From Holosporales bacterium (lineage in GTDB: Bacteria; Pseudomonadota; Alphaproteobacteria; UBA3830; JAIRMZ01): DNA of 37,635 nt. The position numbers were made by a program, and so were the translations under genes. The notes beneath the pieces were generated by a model. That model saw only the letters and a list, made by a program, of their open reading frames with translations. It was not told the DNA's origin and made no database searches. This document shows positions 1 through 6,783 of this stretch, piece after piece; the stretch's first letter is position 1; the number at the start of each line of letters is the position of its first letter. The DNA lies in assembly GCA_031279495.1 (NCBI GenBank), contig JAITIJ010000032.1:1-37635 (forward strand), given 5' to 3'.

Positions 1-164
1 GTTGGCATGATGGTCGGCGCAACTACAGTCGCAATGACTTGATCTCTCCCATGCGTAACTAACGTAACATTGCCCGGTAATCCCACCTCATGCGCATGAA
101 TCGTGTCATGAAAATTGAGAAGGGCCGTTAGGTGATTGTCTTTTCGAGAGGTTGCTGCATCGCT
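1..164 (-). pseudogene. rplY: 3' fragment of ribosomal protein L25 (rplY/ctc), cut by the window edge
   Basis: Read on the minus strand, the frame from about position 140 down to the window edge gives a stretch that looks like the C-terminal beta domain of L25/CTC. It includes DTIHAHEVGLPGNVTLV followed by ATVVAPT, which aligns well with the family pattern of an IHxSxxxLPxGV segment followed by ATVxAP. L25 binds 5S rRNA. No start codon lies in this frame and a TAA at 165-167 closes it upstream. The next 700 bases are occupied by a different gene, so the N-terminal part of L25 is absent here. This is either a truncated relic or a duplicated 3' end; an intact rplY would be expected elsewhere in the genome. 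The C-terminus runs out of the window, so I cannot tell whether it is complete. Confidence in the L25 identity is moderate to good; the fragment status rests on the missing 5' part. Confidence 0.6.
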
Positions 165-180
165 TTAAAATCGCTTTAAA
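159..180. repeat. tandem 11-bp direct repeat beside the L25 fragment
   Basis: The 11-mer ATCGCTTTAAA occurs twice back to back (159-169 and 170-180). It lies exactly where the L25-like reading frame ends and the spacer to the nucleotidyltransferase gene begins, so it may mark a recombination junction. It could also be a chance duplication. Confidence 0.5.
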
Positions 181-202
181 GAAGTATCGTATCTCTTGGT
201 CT

Positions 203-907
203 TTATAAACATTTTTTCTCATAAAGATGTAGGTCTGAAATCTGGTCTATTTCTCCCCAAGGATAAGGATTTGGCACGCATTTGATGGGTGTCGCCTCTG
301 AAATCTTCCTTAAAAAATCCGTCATAAAAAGCGTATCGTTCTCTATAGCAGGCAGCGTTCTCCAGAATTCTTTTTTAAAGAGCAGTAAGCCCATATATTG
401 ACCCTGAATCTCTTCAATGGAACTTGGTTTCTGTCCAATTTCCAATAATCTTCCTTCAACAGACATTCTAAAAGTTTCAGCATCCTGCAATGGGTCTGCA
501 AAACGCTGACGCCAAAGGTCAAGCCAATTAGGGTCGTACGCAAGCAAGACCAGTGTTTCAGTAGAAGACTCAATCAAATCGCGCACTAAGCGCGTAGTAT
601 AAAAGATATCGGCGTAGCTCACGATGCAATCATCTTCTTTCAACCAAGAAGCGGCGCAAAGCATAGAATAGACCATATTCGTTTCCGCCCATCGCGGATT
701 GTGGATACGGCAAGTACCGTAAGGTTCTAAGCATTGGGATTGGTACCCTGTGACAACGCAGATATCACGTATTCCAGCTTCTTTCAATGCGGTAAGCTGA
801 TGTTCAATGAGAGGCTTTCCGAGCACAGAAACCAAGCTTTTTGGTTGTTCCTCTGTTAAAGATCCCATACGAGATCCGCGTCCAGCAGCCAGGATCAATC
901 CGCGCAT
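203..907 (-). CDS. LicC-like sugar/choline-type nucleotidyltransferase; candidate CTP:phosphoglutamine cytidylyltransferase
   Basis: A 234-residue NTP-transferase. It starts with the nucleotide-binding signature AAGRGSRMG (residues 7-15) followed by PKSL (22-25), has the ETNMVYSM segment (75-82) typical of LicC-type cytidylyltransferases, and an Asp at about 100 in YADIFY as likely metal ligand. Such enzymes join CTP to a phosphorylated small molecule and release PPi. It is the last gene of a six-gene operon and its ATG overlaps the end of the CysQ-like gene by 13 bases. Beside a PEP-synthase-like kinase, a C26 amidotransferase and a CysC-like kinase, it corresponds to Cj1416 of Campylobacter jejuni, which makes CDP-L-glutamine from glutamine phosphate. 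The fold assignment is secure. The substrate is inferred only from context; a phosphocholine or phosphonate cytidylyltransferase is the alternative. Confidence 0.82.
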   Translation of the reverse strand: MRGLILAAGRGSRMGSLTEEQPKSLVSVLGKPLIEHQLTALKEAGIRDICVVTGYQSQCLEPYGTCRIHNPRWAETNMVYSMLCAASWLKEDDCIVSYADIFYTTRLVRDLIESSTETLVLLAYDPNWLDLWRQRFADPLQDAETFRMSVEGRLLEIGQKPSSIEEIQGQYMGLLLFKKEFWRTLPAIENDTLFMTDFLRKISEATPIKCVPNPYPWGEIDQISDLHLYEKKCL

Positions 908-1668
908 ATATCTCCAAGAAGAGTAAAGTTTTCGAACTCCAAACCAGATCGATAGGCGACAAAGGAATTATTGCGTATCGAAGGGTTGTTATAAACAGGA
1001 GGGCATCGTGTTTTTAAATCAATGATAACGCCTCCAGATTCCGTCAGAATCAGGTGTCCTGCTGCAATATCCCATTCCTTAGACCCTTCGAAACGAGGGT
1101 AGATATCGGCTTCTCTTGTTGCCAATTTGCAGAATTTCAACGCAGAACTCATTTCTATAATTCGATCAATCGCGTTTAACGAAAGAAAACGCTGCGTCCG
1201 GGGAGAATGATGTAGGCGGCTAACAATGGCGCACAATCCGTTTTCTTGTGAGGCTTCCCTTGAAAGAGATGATCTCACACAAGTTACGCCCTCTCCTTTG
1301 GCGGCATAATATAGTGCGTCTAATATGGGCGCATAAATAGCCCCCACTATAGGCGTTCTGTCTTGTATAAGGGCGACATTAACACAGAAATCATCGTGGC
1401 CCTTAAGAAATCCCTTTGTCCCATCCAAAGGATCAACAAGCCAATATCGTGTGTAGTTCTTGCGCACCTCATAAGCTGGCTCCGCTTCTTCAGAAACAAC
1501 TGGAATAGCCTCAAGCTTTGGCAGTGTTTCTGAAAGATAGGCATGAGAAGCTTTGTCGGCTTCTGTTAAAGGGGAGAGATCTTCTTTCTGAACACTTGTC
1601 GTATCTCCCCAGTACGAGGCTATAATTTTCCCCGCTTCTTGGACGATTTCGACAAGTTCATTCTTCAT
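895..1668 (-). CDS. cysQ: CysQ-like 3'(2'),5'-bisphosphate nucleotidase / inositol monophosphatase family
   Basis: A 257-residue member of the lithium-sensitive phosphatase family. The metal-binding elements are all present: SEEAE (59-63), DPLDGTK (79-85) and WDIAA (199-203). CysQ proteins remove the 3'-phosphate from PAP, the by-product of PAPS-dependent transfer. Its ATG overlaps the stop of the amidotransferase gene (ATGA, 1665-1668), so translation is coupled. There is no ATP sulfurylase or PAPS reductase nearby, so general sulfate assimilation is unlikely. Between a sulfotransferase-like and a CysC-like gene, the natural role is to recycle the 3'-phosphonucleotide left after group transfer. 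If the donor is 3'-phospho-CDP-amidate, its substrate would be cytidine 3',5'-bisphosphate. Family identity is strong; the substrate is inference. Confidence 0.85.
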   Translation of the reverse strand: MKNELVEIVQEAGKIIASYWGDTTSVQKEDLSPLTEADKASHAYLSETLPKLEAIPVVSEEAEPAYEVRKNYTRYWLVDPLDGTKGFLKGHDDFCVNVALIQDRTPIVGAIYAPILDALYYAAKGEGVTCVRSSLSREASQENGLCAIVSRLHHSPRTQRFLSLNAIDRIIEMSSALKFCKLATREADIYPRFEGSKEWDIAAGHLILTESGGVIIDLKTRCPPVYNNPSIRNNSFVAYRSGLEFENFTLLGDICAD

Positions 1669-2261
1669 GACAGAAAATGTCCCTTAAACAAAGCGATATC
1701 CTGTGCATCAACTGGAGAAGTTCTCTCAGGATGCCACATAATACCATGAATGGGTAGAGTCCTGTGCGCAATTTCCTCTATAGTATCGTCTTCTGCGCAT
1801 TCTTTAATCTCGAACATGGATGCAGTAGTGCGCAGTCCATAATCGTGGTAGCTGTTGACCGTTCTTCCAGAACTCAGGCGATGGTGTTGCCCTATGTGAT
1901 GAGGAACTTTTTCCAAAGGCCCATGGAAATAATGCTGTATCACTTGCATGCCGCGACAAACACCTAAAACGGGAAAAGAAGCAGATACAGCATACGCTAG
2001 AATTGCCCTTTCTGTCGCATCACGCTCTGGAGCTGTTCCTCCATGGTTTTGTAATGTATTTCCTCCACTAAAAACGACGCCCACCAAAGGTGCTGTTTTT
2101 ATCAGGATAAGAGCAATATCTGGATTGTTGGGAATAAGCACAGGAACAAGGGAGCACAAGGCCAAAAAAGAGTTCCATTGCTGGTCAAGAGCATCGCGAC
2201 GTTCTGTCGTGTTTTCGTATGCGTGCTCTTCTACCCGTGTTGTAATGCCGACGAGCTTCAC
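1665..2261 (-). CDS. class I glutamine amidotransferase (peptidase C26); candidate gamma-glutamyl-CDP-amidate hydrolase
   Basis: I place the start at the GTG of 2261, which overlaps the upstream TGA as GTGA; an upstream in-frame ATG at 2450 would lie well inside the preceding gene. This gives 198 residues beginning MKLVGITTRV, right for a short C26 protein. The triad is visible: Cys102 in GVCRGMQ, and His177 and Glu179 in MWHPER. C26 enzymes hydrolyse gamma-glutamyl amides. In Campylobacter jejuni the counterpart Cj1417 cleaves CDP-L-glutamine to glutamate and cytidine diphosphoramidate. Here the gene lies directly after the PEP-synthase-like gene and upstream of the nucleotidyltransferase, so the same reaction is the best guess. 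A plain gamma-glutamyl-GABA hydrolase is the alternative, but no GABA or putrescine genes are near. Confidence 0.8.
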   Translation of the reverse strand: MKLVGITTRVEEHAYENTTERRDALDQQWNSFLALCSLVPVLIPNNPDIALILIKTAPLVGVVFSGGNTLQNHGGTAPERDATERAILAYAVSASFPVLGVCRGMQVIQHYFHGPLEKVPHHIGQHHRLSSGRTVNSYHDYGLRTTASMFEIKECAEDDTIEEIAHRTLPIHGIMWHPERTSPVDAQDIALFKGHFLS

Positions 2262-4564
2262 CGTATTACTTCGACTTTTTGGTTGGCGCAATCTATATGA
2301 AGGATTTGTGCGTGCGCCCATTGCGTGTAGAGTTTTTCTCCTGCTCCGATAATTGCTGGTAAGCCTAATTCTCCTGCGCGGATTGCCATATGAGAATTCA
2401 CCCCGCCGTAAGTCGTCACAAATCCGGCAATACCGTGCGTAAAAATCCAATCGAATCCAGGATCTGCACTGGGGATAAAAAGAATTTTTCCATGTAATGC
2501 GTGCTCACGCGCTAAATCTTTAAGAATAGGCGCTGTAACAGATTTGCGGGTGATGAAATTGGGATGATCCTCTGACAAGGCAAAAGAGTAGAAATCTTCC
2601 GTCTTTGTAATGAGTGGAGGTAAGAGAATCTGCGATGCGATCGTGTACCGCTTTTTGCCTAACTCTATACTCTTTTGTATCGTTTGAAGTATATCCCAAG
2701 AAGAGGCGTACATTTCTAGAATGCTTTTTATGTCGACATAAGACAGTTCTTCTGCATCAAGGCCATGTTGCGCGCCGAACCCCTTGAAGAGGGATAATAC
2801 GTTGCTGAGCGTTTTGGTGAAGACGAATTTGGCATACTCGCGCCCCTCGATTGCTGCTTTCATGAAGGTGAAAATACCTACGACATTATGGTCTAGTTTA
2901 TGCTGTTCTAGCAGATGTTCTACTCGTTGCATCTGAGAAATGGACAATGTAAAGGGCATTTTTTCTGTAAAATGTTCGTTTCTGACTTTAGTCCAATCGA
3001 AATACAAGCTCGGCGCTTCGTCATAACGTGGGGAAAGGATATCATAGGTTCCTGGCCGTAAGTGCCCATATTTTTCAAGGAATACTCCTTGCGACTCTGT
3101 TGCCAGATCATGCGCCATTTGAGAGCTAACCGAATTGAGGCTATTAAGGAAATCCGAACGCTGGTCTTTTGAAAGAATGCCGATGGACACCATCGAATTT
3201 AGGATCTGTACCGCGATAAACCCTGCACGCGCGAGCCCCGCAAAAGGCAATGTGCCATACCTTCTGCAATCTTCTACCATCCAATAGATTTTTGTTAAAA
3301 AATCGAAGTCTTTGTTGTGCAAAATGGTGTCGTGACGGTGTTTTAATTCTTCAATCTTTTGAGCATCCGTCACCCAAAGACCAGTATCATTTCTGATAAT
3401 CGTGTTTGTTAGTTCTCTGAGCGATTCCTGTAAATGCTGAAGATCTTGCTTGGAAAATCCAGCTATTTGCAGAGATTTAAGACGTTCCGGTGTATCAAAA
3501 GTGTAACAAGAATGCGCAATCTCGAATTCGATTTTATCGTGTAGATGAGGAGTTGTTTCCAATGTATCCAGATAATAATCTGCTAACCTATCAGAGAGAG
3601 ATTCGTCAAGCGTTTTCGGCAGAAAGGAGTTGAAGCTTACGCGCACATCGACATAAGGAAGACCGATAAAATCAACAAGAAGGGGAAAACTGCGCAGGTT
3701 CCTGTATCCATAATTATCGCGCTGATAAGCCCACGTACTGTCCGTAATCAGTGTTTTATATAGGCTGAGCGCTAAAGGCTTTGGGCGCACTCCAATGATT
3801 TCCGCCGGATTCCAATCTGGCATAACGCCAAAAAGTGCTCTTCTACCTTTTAGATATGGATGCGGCTTGTTGAGAATATCAAATCGCTTGGCAGCCATAT
3901 CAAGCCAAATCTGTTGATTGGTTATGGGAGAAAGCGTGCAGACTAGTGGTCGGACCTGGAACAAGAACAAATCTTCTTGCTGGTCGAAAGCAAATTCGAT
4001 GTCAAGATTTTGTGTGTCTAAGCGCTTTTCCAAAGTGTGCGCGAGGAGGAGAAGCTTTTTTAAACGTGTGTCTTGATGATGCGTGACACATCTGGCGATA
4101 AATACAGTATTTAGATGCGCTGTTGCTCCCGCTGTAACAGCAGTCGTATCTTGTGTCGTGGAAAAGTTGATGACGTAATACGGAGCCCCGCTATTAGGGT
4201 CTTTCGTGAACAAAACGCCACTCATAGCAACGTCTTGCAGCATCGGTTGCAACAAGACTTCATCTTTAGAAGAAAGAGCATCGCCGTAGGAAGCAAAAAC
4301 CGTCTCAATCGCTTTTCTTAGGCCGGAAAAAGGAACATTCAGCAGAGATGTGTACTTTCCGGCATTAGAAGTGTTTTCTTGATCTTCTGTTGTGGCACTG
4401 CTGCGCACAATAAAAAGAGGCCAGTTTTTCTGGCACGCTTCCTCTAAAAACACTCCTGGCGCTCGCTCCCACATTTCATGAGAGCAAACAAGCATTTCTA
4501 GAATCTTCGCTTCGCAAAGATCTGTAAGAAACTTAAGCGTCTGGGCTTTTGTACTGCACTGCAT
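2258..4564 (-). CDS. PEP-synthase/PPDK-like protein; candidate L-glutamine kinase
   Basis: A 768-residue protein with the two-site layout of dikinases. The N-terminal ATP-grasp region has FIVRSSATTEDQ (51-62) followed by an AGKYTS segment and ends in a QVRPL element near residue 205. A long middle region follows. The C-terminal swivelling domain carries the phosphorylatable histidine, about His725, in GGVNSHMAIRAGELG. There is no PEP-binding TIM barrel, so it is not a true PEP synthase. The same architecture and similar length are found in Cj1418 of Campylobacter jejuni, which phosphorylates the side-chain amide of L-glutamine (giving AMP and Pi). The ATG at 4564 overlaps the sulfotransferase-like gene by 32 bases. 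Architecture is certain; glutamine as substrate is inferred from the adjacent C26, nucleotidyltransferase and CysC-like genes. Confidence 0.8.
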   Translation of the reverse strand: MQCSTKAQTLKFLTDLCEAKILEMLVCSHEMWERAPGVFLEEACQKNWPLFIVRSSATTEDQENTSNAGKYTSLLNVPFSGLRKAIETVFASYGDALSSKDEVLLQPMLQDVAMSGVLFTKDPNSGAPYYVINFSTTQDTTAVTAGATAHLNTVFIARCVTHHQDTRLKKLLLLAHTLEKRLDTQNLDIEFAFDQQEDLFLFQVRPLVCTLSPITNQQIWLDMAAKRFDILNKPHPYLKGRRALFGVMPDWNPAEIIGVRPKPLALSLYKTLITDSTWAYQRDNYGYRNLRSFPLLVDFIGLPYVDVRVSFNSFLPKTLDESLSDRLADYYLDTLETTPHLHDKIEFEIAHSCYTFDTPERLKSLQIAGFSKQDLQHLQESLRELTNTIIRNDTGLWVTDAQKIEELKHRHDTILHNKDFDFLTKIYWMVEDCRRYGTLPFAGLARAGFIAVQILNSMVSIGILSKDQRSDFLNSLNSVSSQMAHDLATESQGVFLEKYGHLRPGTYDILSPRYDEAPSLYFDWTKVRNEHFTEKMPFTLSISQMQRVEHLLEQHKLDHNVVGIFTFMKAAIEGREYAKFVFTKTLSNVLSLFKGFGAQHGLDAEELSYVDIKSILEMYASSWDILQTIQKSIELGKKRYTIASQILLPPLITKTEDFYSFALSEDHPNFITRKSVTAPILKDLAREHALHGKILFIPSADPGFDWIFTHGIAGFVTTYGGVNSHMAIRAGELGLPAIIGAGEKLYTQWAHAQILHIDCANQKVEVIR

Positions 4565-5840
4565 TGCTGATATCCAAAAATCTTAAGCGTTTGAGCTTGA
4601 TGTATTCTTTGAGAAGATCCGACAAATAATGAGGGCGTTGAATTAAACGTTTACCGAGTATGTCGTCCATTTCCGGAGTATCGGCATCAGGCTTGATCGA
4701 TCTTTTCCTTACAACAAGGTGCAGAACATATCGCAGACTTAGTCGTGCTACTCGCAAAACATCGACAAGACTTAATTTGGCCTCTTCTGGAAAGAACTTA
4801 ATCAAAACATCATGATAGAAAAGCCGGGCAACGGCTTCCTGATCTGCCGTAAGGATCCTCTCCCCTTTCTCGGTAAAGTTCTTATTTACAGAAGCCGTGT
4901 TTTTTCGCTTTCCAGAGAACCCTACCCAAGGATTTCCATAGAAAGTCGCTTGTTTTAGCGTAGGATCATACCGAACACCTAAAAAGGCACATACATGCGC
5001 CATAACAGCATCAAATTCCTTGTGTAATCCAGGCAGATAAAGAAGATAAATACTTTTTGGGATTTTCCACATATCATAAAGAGCGGATACCCTATGCGTC
5101 CGAACATCTTCTCTGTTGACGAGACTAGATTCGTAGGATTCACGCATGGAAGCGATCAATTGCGCATTTTTTACCGGGTCTTTTTGAAGAATGGCTAATT
5201 TTCTCTTTGATGCTCTTTCCGAACTGAGAGCCGATTCCAGAGTCTCTACAGGATTCCTCAGTAGAGTAATAAAGCTCGCCTTTGGAAAGTCTTGAAAGAA
5301 TTTTTTATGCTGTCTAAAGACGTCTTTTCGTGGCCCTTTCCGAGTAGTTGTCATGACGTGATGGCTATGAAGATGAAGAAGAATGAGCTTTAGATTCCTC
5401 AATGATCTATTGCATATTAGAAAAAAAGCGATATGGATCAGCAGAAAGTATTCTTTGCGTCCGCAATCACCATATAATTGACATAACTGGAAAAAGATTC
5501 TGCAGAACGCGCTCTTATCAATATTTCTCAGACTCTGTGGAGGATCTTCACAAGCAGCGGGCCTGAAAACCCCCCTCGCGAGATCGAACAATCCAGAAGA
5601 GTTCTTTTCAAAGAGTTCCAGGTATTCTTCTGGAGAAAATTTCTCTTCTTCGTTTGCGTAAAAATCATATACGTTTGTCTCTATAGGCAAGCTAGAAACT
5701 TCTTCGTGTTGATCAAAGAGTCCTTTGAAAAAAGTAGACCCCGCTCTTCCATAAGGCGTCATAACTGCGCACTGCACTCGAGAAAGAGCGTCAACTAACT
5801 CCTCACGCGTTAAATTTAGATCTTCAAGCATTCCAGACAT
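4533..5840 (-). CDS. sulfotransferase-fold protein; candidate phosphoramidate or sulfuryl transferase
   Basis: A 435-residue cytosolic protein. YGRAGSTFF (30-38), followed by a DQHEEV segment, matches the 5'-phosphosulfate-binding loop of sulfotransferases. FITLLRNPVETLESALS (190-206) matches the 3'-phosphate-binding strand-helix with its Arg and Ser. A YGNPWVGFSGKR segment near 315 resembles the C-terminal nucleotide clamp. These elements bind the 3'-phosphate of PAPS, so the protein should use a 3'-phosphorylated nucleotide donor. It overlaps the CysC-like gene by 25 bases at its start (ATG 5840; an ATG at 5831 is also possible). In this operon the donor could be 3'-phospho-CDP-amidate rather than PAPS, which would make it the phosphoramidate transferase to a surface glycan. 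The fold is well supported; the donor and acceptor are not shown by the sequence. Confidence 0.75.
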   Translation of the reverse strand: MSGMLEDLNLTREELVDALSRVQCAVMTPYGRAGSTFFKGLFDQHEEVSSLPIETNVYDFYANEEEKFSPEEYLELFEKNSSGLFDLARGVFRPAACEDPPQSLRNIDKSAFCRIFFQLCQLYGDCGRKEYFLLIHIAFFLICNRSLRNLKLILLHLHSHHVMTTTRKGPRKDVFRQHKKFFQDFPKASFITLLRNPVETLESALSSERASKRKLAILQKDPVKNAQLIASMRESYESSLVNREDVRTHRVSALYDMWKIPKSIYLLYLPGLHKEFDAVMAHVCAFLGVRYDPTLKQATFYGNPWVGFSGKRKNTASVNKNFTEKGERILTADQEAVARLFYHDVLIKFFPEEAKLSLVDVLRVARLSLRYVLHLVVRKRSIKPDADTPEMDDILGKRLIQRPHYLSDLLKEYIKLKRLRFLDISNAVQYKSPDA

Positions 5841-6304
5841 TTCTCCGTTACCAAGCGCGCTTGTTGCTCCAAACTTGTCCTTTCATCAAAACAAAAATCC
5901 GAATACCACGGCTCTTCGTAAGAGTTATCCACCATATCCAGATTCCGCTTATACAGTCCCTTTGCATCGCGCAGTTCCCGCTCTTGCTGGCTAATACGCA
6001 AATAAACCTCGATGTACTGTTTGTTGTTATCGCGGTTCCACCGTCGAACTTCTTCAAACATCGAAATTGTAGCAACTATCACAAGAAACCCTTGCTCCGA
6101 TAGTAACCTTGCCAGCCTAGAGTAAACATGGGAAAGCTTCCTCCTCTCTTCATGGGAGACGCCGGACTCTTCCCCTAAAACAGCGCGCATTTCATCTCCG
6201 TCAAGGAGCAAAGGGTGCAGCCCGGTACTACAGAGCTGTTTGCTAACGGCGCGCGCTAATGTCGTTTTTCCTGCCCCTGAAAATCCGGTAATCCAGACAA
6301 CCAC
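5816..6304 (-). CDS. CysC-like (APS-kinase-family) kinase; candidate CDP-phosphoramidate 3'-kinase
   Basis: A 162-residue P-loop kinase: Walker A GFSGAGKTT (7-15), DGDEMR (about 35-40), and a KGLYKR element near residue 117. It starts at GTG 6304, preceded by GGGAGGGT. Bona fide APS kinases continue after KGLYK into a region with FTGI and PYExP, where the Phe stacks on adenine, and carry an SPYRxDR-type motif. Here the first is replaced by NLDMVDNSYEEPW and the second by SMFEEVRRWNRDNN. The nucleotide pocket therefore differs where it would contact APS. Cj1415 of Campylobacter jejuni, annotated for years as APS kinase, phosphorylates cytidine diphosphoramidate at the 3' position, and the present context matches. 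It is the first gene of the overlapping six-gene operon. Kinase family is certain; substrate is inference. Confidence 0.82.
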   Translation of the reverse strand: MVVWITGFSGAGKTTLARAVSKQLCSTGLHPLLLDGDEMRAVLGEESGVSHEERRKLSHVYSRLARLLSEQGFLVIVATISMFEEVRRWNRDNNKQYIEVYLRISQQERELRDAKGLYKRNLDMVDNSYEEPWYSDFCFDERTSLEQQARLVTEKCLECLKI

Positions 6305-6394
6305 AAAACCGCAACCCTCCCAAGCAAAATCTTTCTAGCATATCCTTTCAGGCAAAGATACACTCTGCCCGCCAAAACAACCAGCCTCAACAAA

Positions 6395-6781
6395 CTAGCA
6401 AGAGGTCGTTAGTTGCCCCGGAAAGAGAATCTTAATAATACCTCCAAACGCGCACATCAATTGAGAATCATTGGTTAAGGCAGGAGAAGCTCCTACAAGA
6501 ACAACGGGATTTCCTACAATCCATGGCGGAATAAGGGCAAGAGTGCACGGCATTGGTGTCAGCACTCCAAAGGCCGCTGCGGTAGCGGCAGCCGTTGCGG
6601 GGTTCGCCAAACTTGTACATACCCCAAAAGGAGAAACATTCAAGAAAGGAACAGAGTCCATAATCGTTCCCATCGGCGGACCACCGCAAAAAGCACAAGA
6701 AGTGGGCAGAAAATTCAAAGGCGTTGGCACCATTCCCATTGAACATTTGCATAAAGCACCCTGAACGACAGGAAGACCCAT
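6395..6781 (-). CDS. DUF4280 PAAR-like protein
   Basis: About 128 residues, short and rich in Gly, Pro, Ala and Cys. It begins MGLPVVQGALCKCSMG and later shows the SFG/FGVC, ATAAAFG and TPMPC elements and an AFGG segment that I recognise as the DUF4280 pattern. This domain resembles PAAR spike tips and is found with type VI secretion or other contractile injection systems, where it caps the needle and may carry or recruit an effector. I chose the ATG at 6781; a TTG at 6787 with AGGA six bases upstream is an equally possible start and would overlap the MORN gene as TTGA. The gene is translationally coupled to the MORN protein and lies 90 bp upstream of the phosphoramidate-like operon. No other secretion gene is in the window. 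Confidence 0.75.
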   Translation of the reverse strand: MGLPVVQGALCKCSMGMVPTPLNFLPTSCAFCGGPPMGTIMDSVPFLNVSPFGVCTSLANPATAAATAAAFGVLTPMPCTLALIPPWIVGNPVVLVGASPALTNDSQLMCAFGGIIKILFPGQLTTSC

Positions 6782-6783
6782 GT

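Noticed and set aside
1948..2352. 134-codon plus-strand frame
   Set aside because: Shadow of the amidotransferase and glutamine-kinase-like genes on the other strand.
2258..4564. True PEP synthase or pyruvate phosphate dikinase
   Set aside because: The protein ends at the swivelling His domain and lacks the C-terminal PEP/pyruvate barrel.
203..6304. Reading cysC, sulfotransferase and cysQ as ordinary sulfate activation
   Set aside because: No ATP sulfurylase, PAPS reductase or sulfate transport gene is present, and the C26 amidotransferase, PEP-synthase-like and LicC-like genes have no place in that pathway. Kept only as an alternative.
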